Below, in pieces: positions 5,302 through 6,751 of a stretch of DNA of 6,751 nucleotides. The DNA comes from Candidatus Aerophobota bacterium (lineage in GTDB: Bacteria > Aerophobota > Aerophobia > Aerophobales > B3-G15). A model generated the notes under the pieces. The model did not search any database and was not told the DNA's origin. It saw only the letters and a list, made by a program, of their open reading frames with translations. The DNA lies in contig QMQA01000065.1 in assembly GCA_003648845.1 (NCBI GenBank), positions 1 through 6,751 on the forward strand, read 5' to 3'. Position 1 is the stretch's first letter. Each line of letters opens with the position of its first letter. The position numbers and the translations under genes were made by a program.

Positions 5302-6660
5302 TTATTTTCCAAACTCCAGGATAAGTTGAGTGGACAGGCTGGTGATATCGCCTGCTCCAATAGTTACAATAATATCGTTTTCCTGCAAATTGTTTTTTAC
5401 GAAATTAATTATTTTCTGTTTAGAAGAAAAATAATAGGTAGGAAGCCTTCTTCTTTTGTATAAGAGTTTAAAAAGAGTCTCTCCGGTTATTCCGGAAATA
5501 GGTGTCTCACTTGCTGCATAGATCGGGGTAAGAATAAGTATATCAGCCTTATCAAAAGCGGACAAAAAGCAGGGAAGTAAGAGTTTGGTCCTGGTATAGC
5601 GATGAGGTTGAAAGATAACAATAAGCCGCCGTCCCAGTCTTTTTAACTCTGCTAAGGTAGCTTTAATCTCGGTAGGATGATGGGCATAATCGTCAAATAC
5701 CGGGACCTTACCTATCTGTCCCACTTTTTCCAGTCTCCTTTTCACTCCCTTAAACGATGAAAGGCTCTTTTTGATTTTTATCCAGTCAACCCCAAGAAGA
5801 TATCCAACTCCCACTGTAGCAAGACAGTTATAAACATTATGTAGACCCGGTAAGGGAACCTTCACCTCTCCCATGATGTTTTTTCCATATCCAATTTTAA
5901 ATCTGCATCCCAGCTTTTCCAGTTTAATATCTTCGGCCCAGATATCAGCTTGAGAGTTCAATCCAAAAGTTAATACCCTTTTTCTTAGTTTTTTCTTCTT
6001 CAACAGATAAAAAAGAGCAGGATCATCAAGGTTAACAACTCCTGCTCCCTCGCTTTTAATCTTATCTGCAAATTTAATAAAAGCCTGCAGGATATTTCTT
6101 GGTGACCCATAAAAATCCAGGTGGTCATCTTCCACATTGGTAAGAACGGCTATATATGGATGAAGGAAGAGAAAAGAAGCATCGGATTCATCTGATTCTA
6201 TCACCGCCCACCTGCTTTTTCCCAGTTTGCTATTGGAGTTTATCTTTTTTAAGACCCCTCCTATGAGGATGGTGGGGTCTTTGCCTGTGTTTATAAGAAG
6301 TTCTGCAACAAGAGCAGTGGTAGTTGTTTTGCCGTGAGTTCCAGCTATAACAATATTTTCCTTAGAATTGGTAATTTGAGCCACAAGTTCTCCCCTGGAG
6401 ATAAGAGGAACATCTCTTTTTTTTGCTTCCCTTATCTCCGGATTATCCGGACTAATAGCTGAGGAAAAAACAACAATATCTGCATCCTCAATGTGAGACT
6501 TCCTGTGCCCTTTGTAGATTTTAGCTCCTTGCTCCCTTAATTTTTGTGTAATCTCTGTTTCCTTTACATCTGAGCCTGACACTTTATAGCCTGATTGGAG
6601 CAAAATTTTTGCCAGTCCACTCATTCCTATTCCCCCAACTCCGACGAAGTGAAGGTGCAT
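5302..6660 (-). CDS. murC: UDP-N-acetylmuramate--L-alanine ligase MurC
   Basis: MurC joins L-alanine to UDP-N-acetylmuramic acid with ATP, the first peptide step of peptidoglycan precursor synthesis in the cytoplasm. The 452-residue product is of normal length. Domain 1 opens HFVGVGGIGMSGLA (4-17), the Rossmann-like UDP-binding loop. Domain 2 has the P-loop GTHGKTTTT (107-115), ESDESD (155-160), TNVEDDHLDFYG (174-185) and PGLHNVYN (271-278). Domain 3 follows GVKRRLE (305-311) with DDYAHHPTE (323-331), FQPHRYTR (350-357) and PIYAASE (379-385). All Mur ligase catalytic motifs look intact. The ATG at 6660 shares its A with the murG stop, and GGGGAG lies 6 nt upstream, so murG and murC are translationally coupled. 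It converges on rplI. Only murG is visible upstream; what follows murC is the opposite-strand ribosomal operon, so no murB directly follows it. Confidence 0.97.
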   Translation of the reverse strand: MHLHFVGVGGIGMSGLAKILLQSGYKVSGSDVKETEITQKLREQGAKIYKGHRKSHIEDADIVVFSSAISPDNPEIREAKKRDVPLISRGELVAQITNSKENIVIAGTHGKTTTTALVAELLINTGKDPTILIGGVLKKINSNSKLGKSRWAVIESDESDASFLFLHPYIAVLTNVEDDHLDFYGSPRNILQAFIKFADKIKSEGAGVVNLDDPALFYLLKKKKLRKRVLTFGLNSQADIWAEDIKLEKLGCRFKIGYGKNIMGEVKVPLPGLHNVYNCLATVGVGYLLGVDWIKIKKSLSSFKGVKRRLEKVGQIGKVPVFDDYAHHPTEIKATLAELKRLGRRLIVIFQPHRYTRTKLLLPCFLSAFDKADILILTPIYAASETPISGITGETLFKLLYKRRRLPTYYFSSKQKIINFVKNNLQENDIIVTIGAGDITSLSTQLILEFGK

Positions 6661-6751
6661 TAATTTCTCCCCATTTTCAGAATTAAATCCACAAGGTTCT
6701 GTGTAGCTTTTGTCTGTCCTACTTTTTTAGAGGCTTTTTTCATTTTATTCC
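6660..6751 (-). CDS. murG: MurG C-terminal end, partial (5' part beyond window)
   Basis: The last 29 codons of a minus-strand gene are visible, ending in TAA at 6662-6660, which overlaps the murC ATG by one base. The readable tail, KMKKASKKVGQTKATQNLVD followed by LILKMGRN, resembles the C-terminal helix of MurG (UDP-N-acetylglucosamine transferase making lipid II), where a K/A-x-x-A-x-x-G segment is followed by a final amphipathic helix. MurG just before murC is the common order in division and cell-wall clusters, which strengthens the call. The fragment is too short for certainty by itself. Confidence 0.7.
   Translation of the reverse strand, partial: NKMKKASKKVGQTKATQNLVDLILKMGRN
6667..6672 (-). 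promoter_or_regulatory. murC: Ribosome binding site of murC, inside murG
   Basis: On the minus strand GGGGAG ends 6 nt before the ATG at 6660. Lying within the last murG codons, it supports both the chosen start and coupling of the two genes. Confidence 0.75.

Overview
This is ordinary core-genome sequence from an AT-rich bacterium. It carries complete genes for DNA repair (recO, ssb), transcription (a sigma-70 family factor), translation (ychF, rpsF, rpsR, rplI) and cell-wall synthesis (murC). Two genes are cut by the window edges: an RpiR-family regulator at the left and the last codons of murG at the right. Clear Shine-Dalgarno sites, TTG and GTG starts, a peptidoglycan pathway and sigma-70 type promoters all indicate a bacterium. 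The lineage cannot be fixed from these genes. The variant sigma factor and the atypical SSB tail hint at a divergent or uncultivated thermophile-like group, but that is only an inference. No CRISPR, transposon, phage, tRNA or rRNA was seen.

Layout. Positions 1-583 (minus strand) hold the N-terminal two thirds of an RpiR/MurR-type regulator. Positions 584-742 are a divergent control region. It has two near-consensus promoters facing away from each other, their -35 boxes only 5 bp apart, and a 37-bp inverted repeat over the -10 of the regulator's promoter. From 743 to 5300 seven genes run on the plus strand with gaps from -17 to 42 bp: recO, sigma factor, ychF, rpsF, ssb, rpsR, rplI. They look like one transcription unit. 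The minus-strand pair murG-murC (overlapping by 1 nt) converges on rplI, with a single base between the two stop codons.

How it fits together. rpsF-ssb-rpsR-rplI is the widespread S6/SSB/S18/L9 cluster. Here it follows ychF, a sigma factor and recO, so repair, transcription initiation and ribosome assembly genes are probably co-transcribed. RecO and SSB are known partners in RecFOR recombination mediation. MurG and MurC act in peptidoglycan precursor synthesis. The regulator at the left probably controls its own promoter and may affect recO through the shared control region.

Most notable points: the 37-bp palindrome; a sigma factor with no region 1.1, an insert of about 85 residues between regions 1.2 and 2.1, and a de-acidified sigma finger; an SSB whose C-terminus lacks the usual acidic-Pro-Phe tip; and a convergent gene pair with no visible terminator. 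No wholly new system was found.
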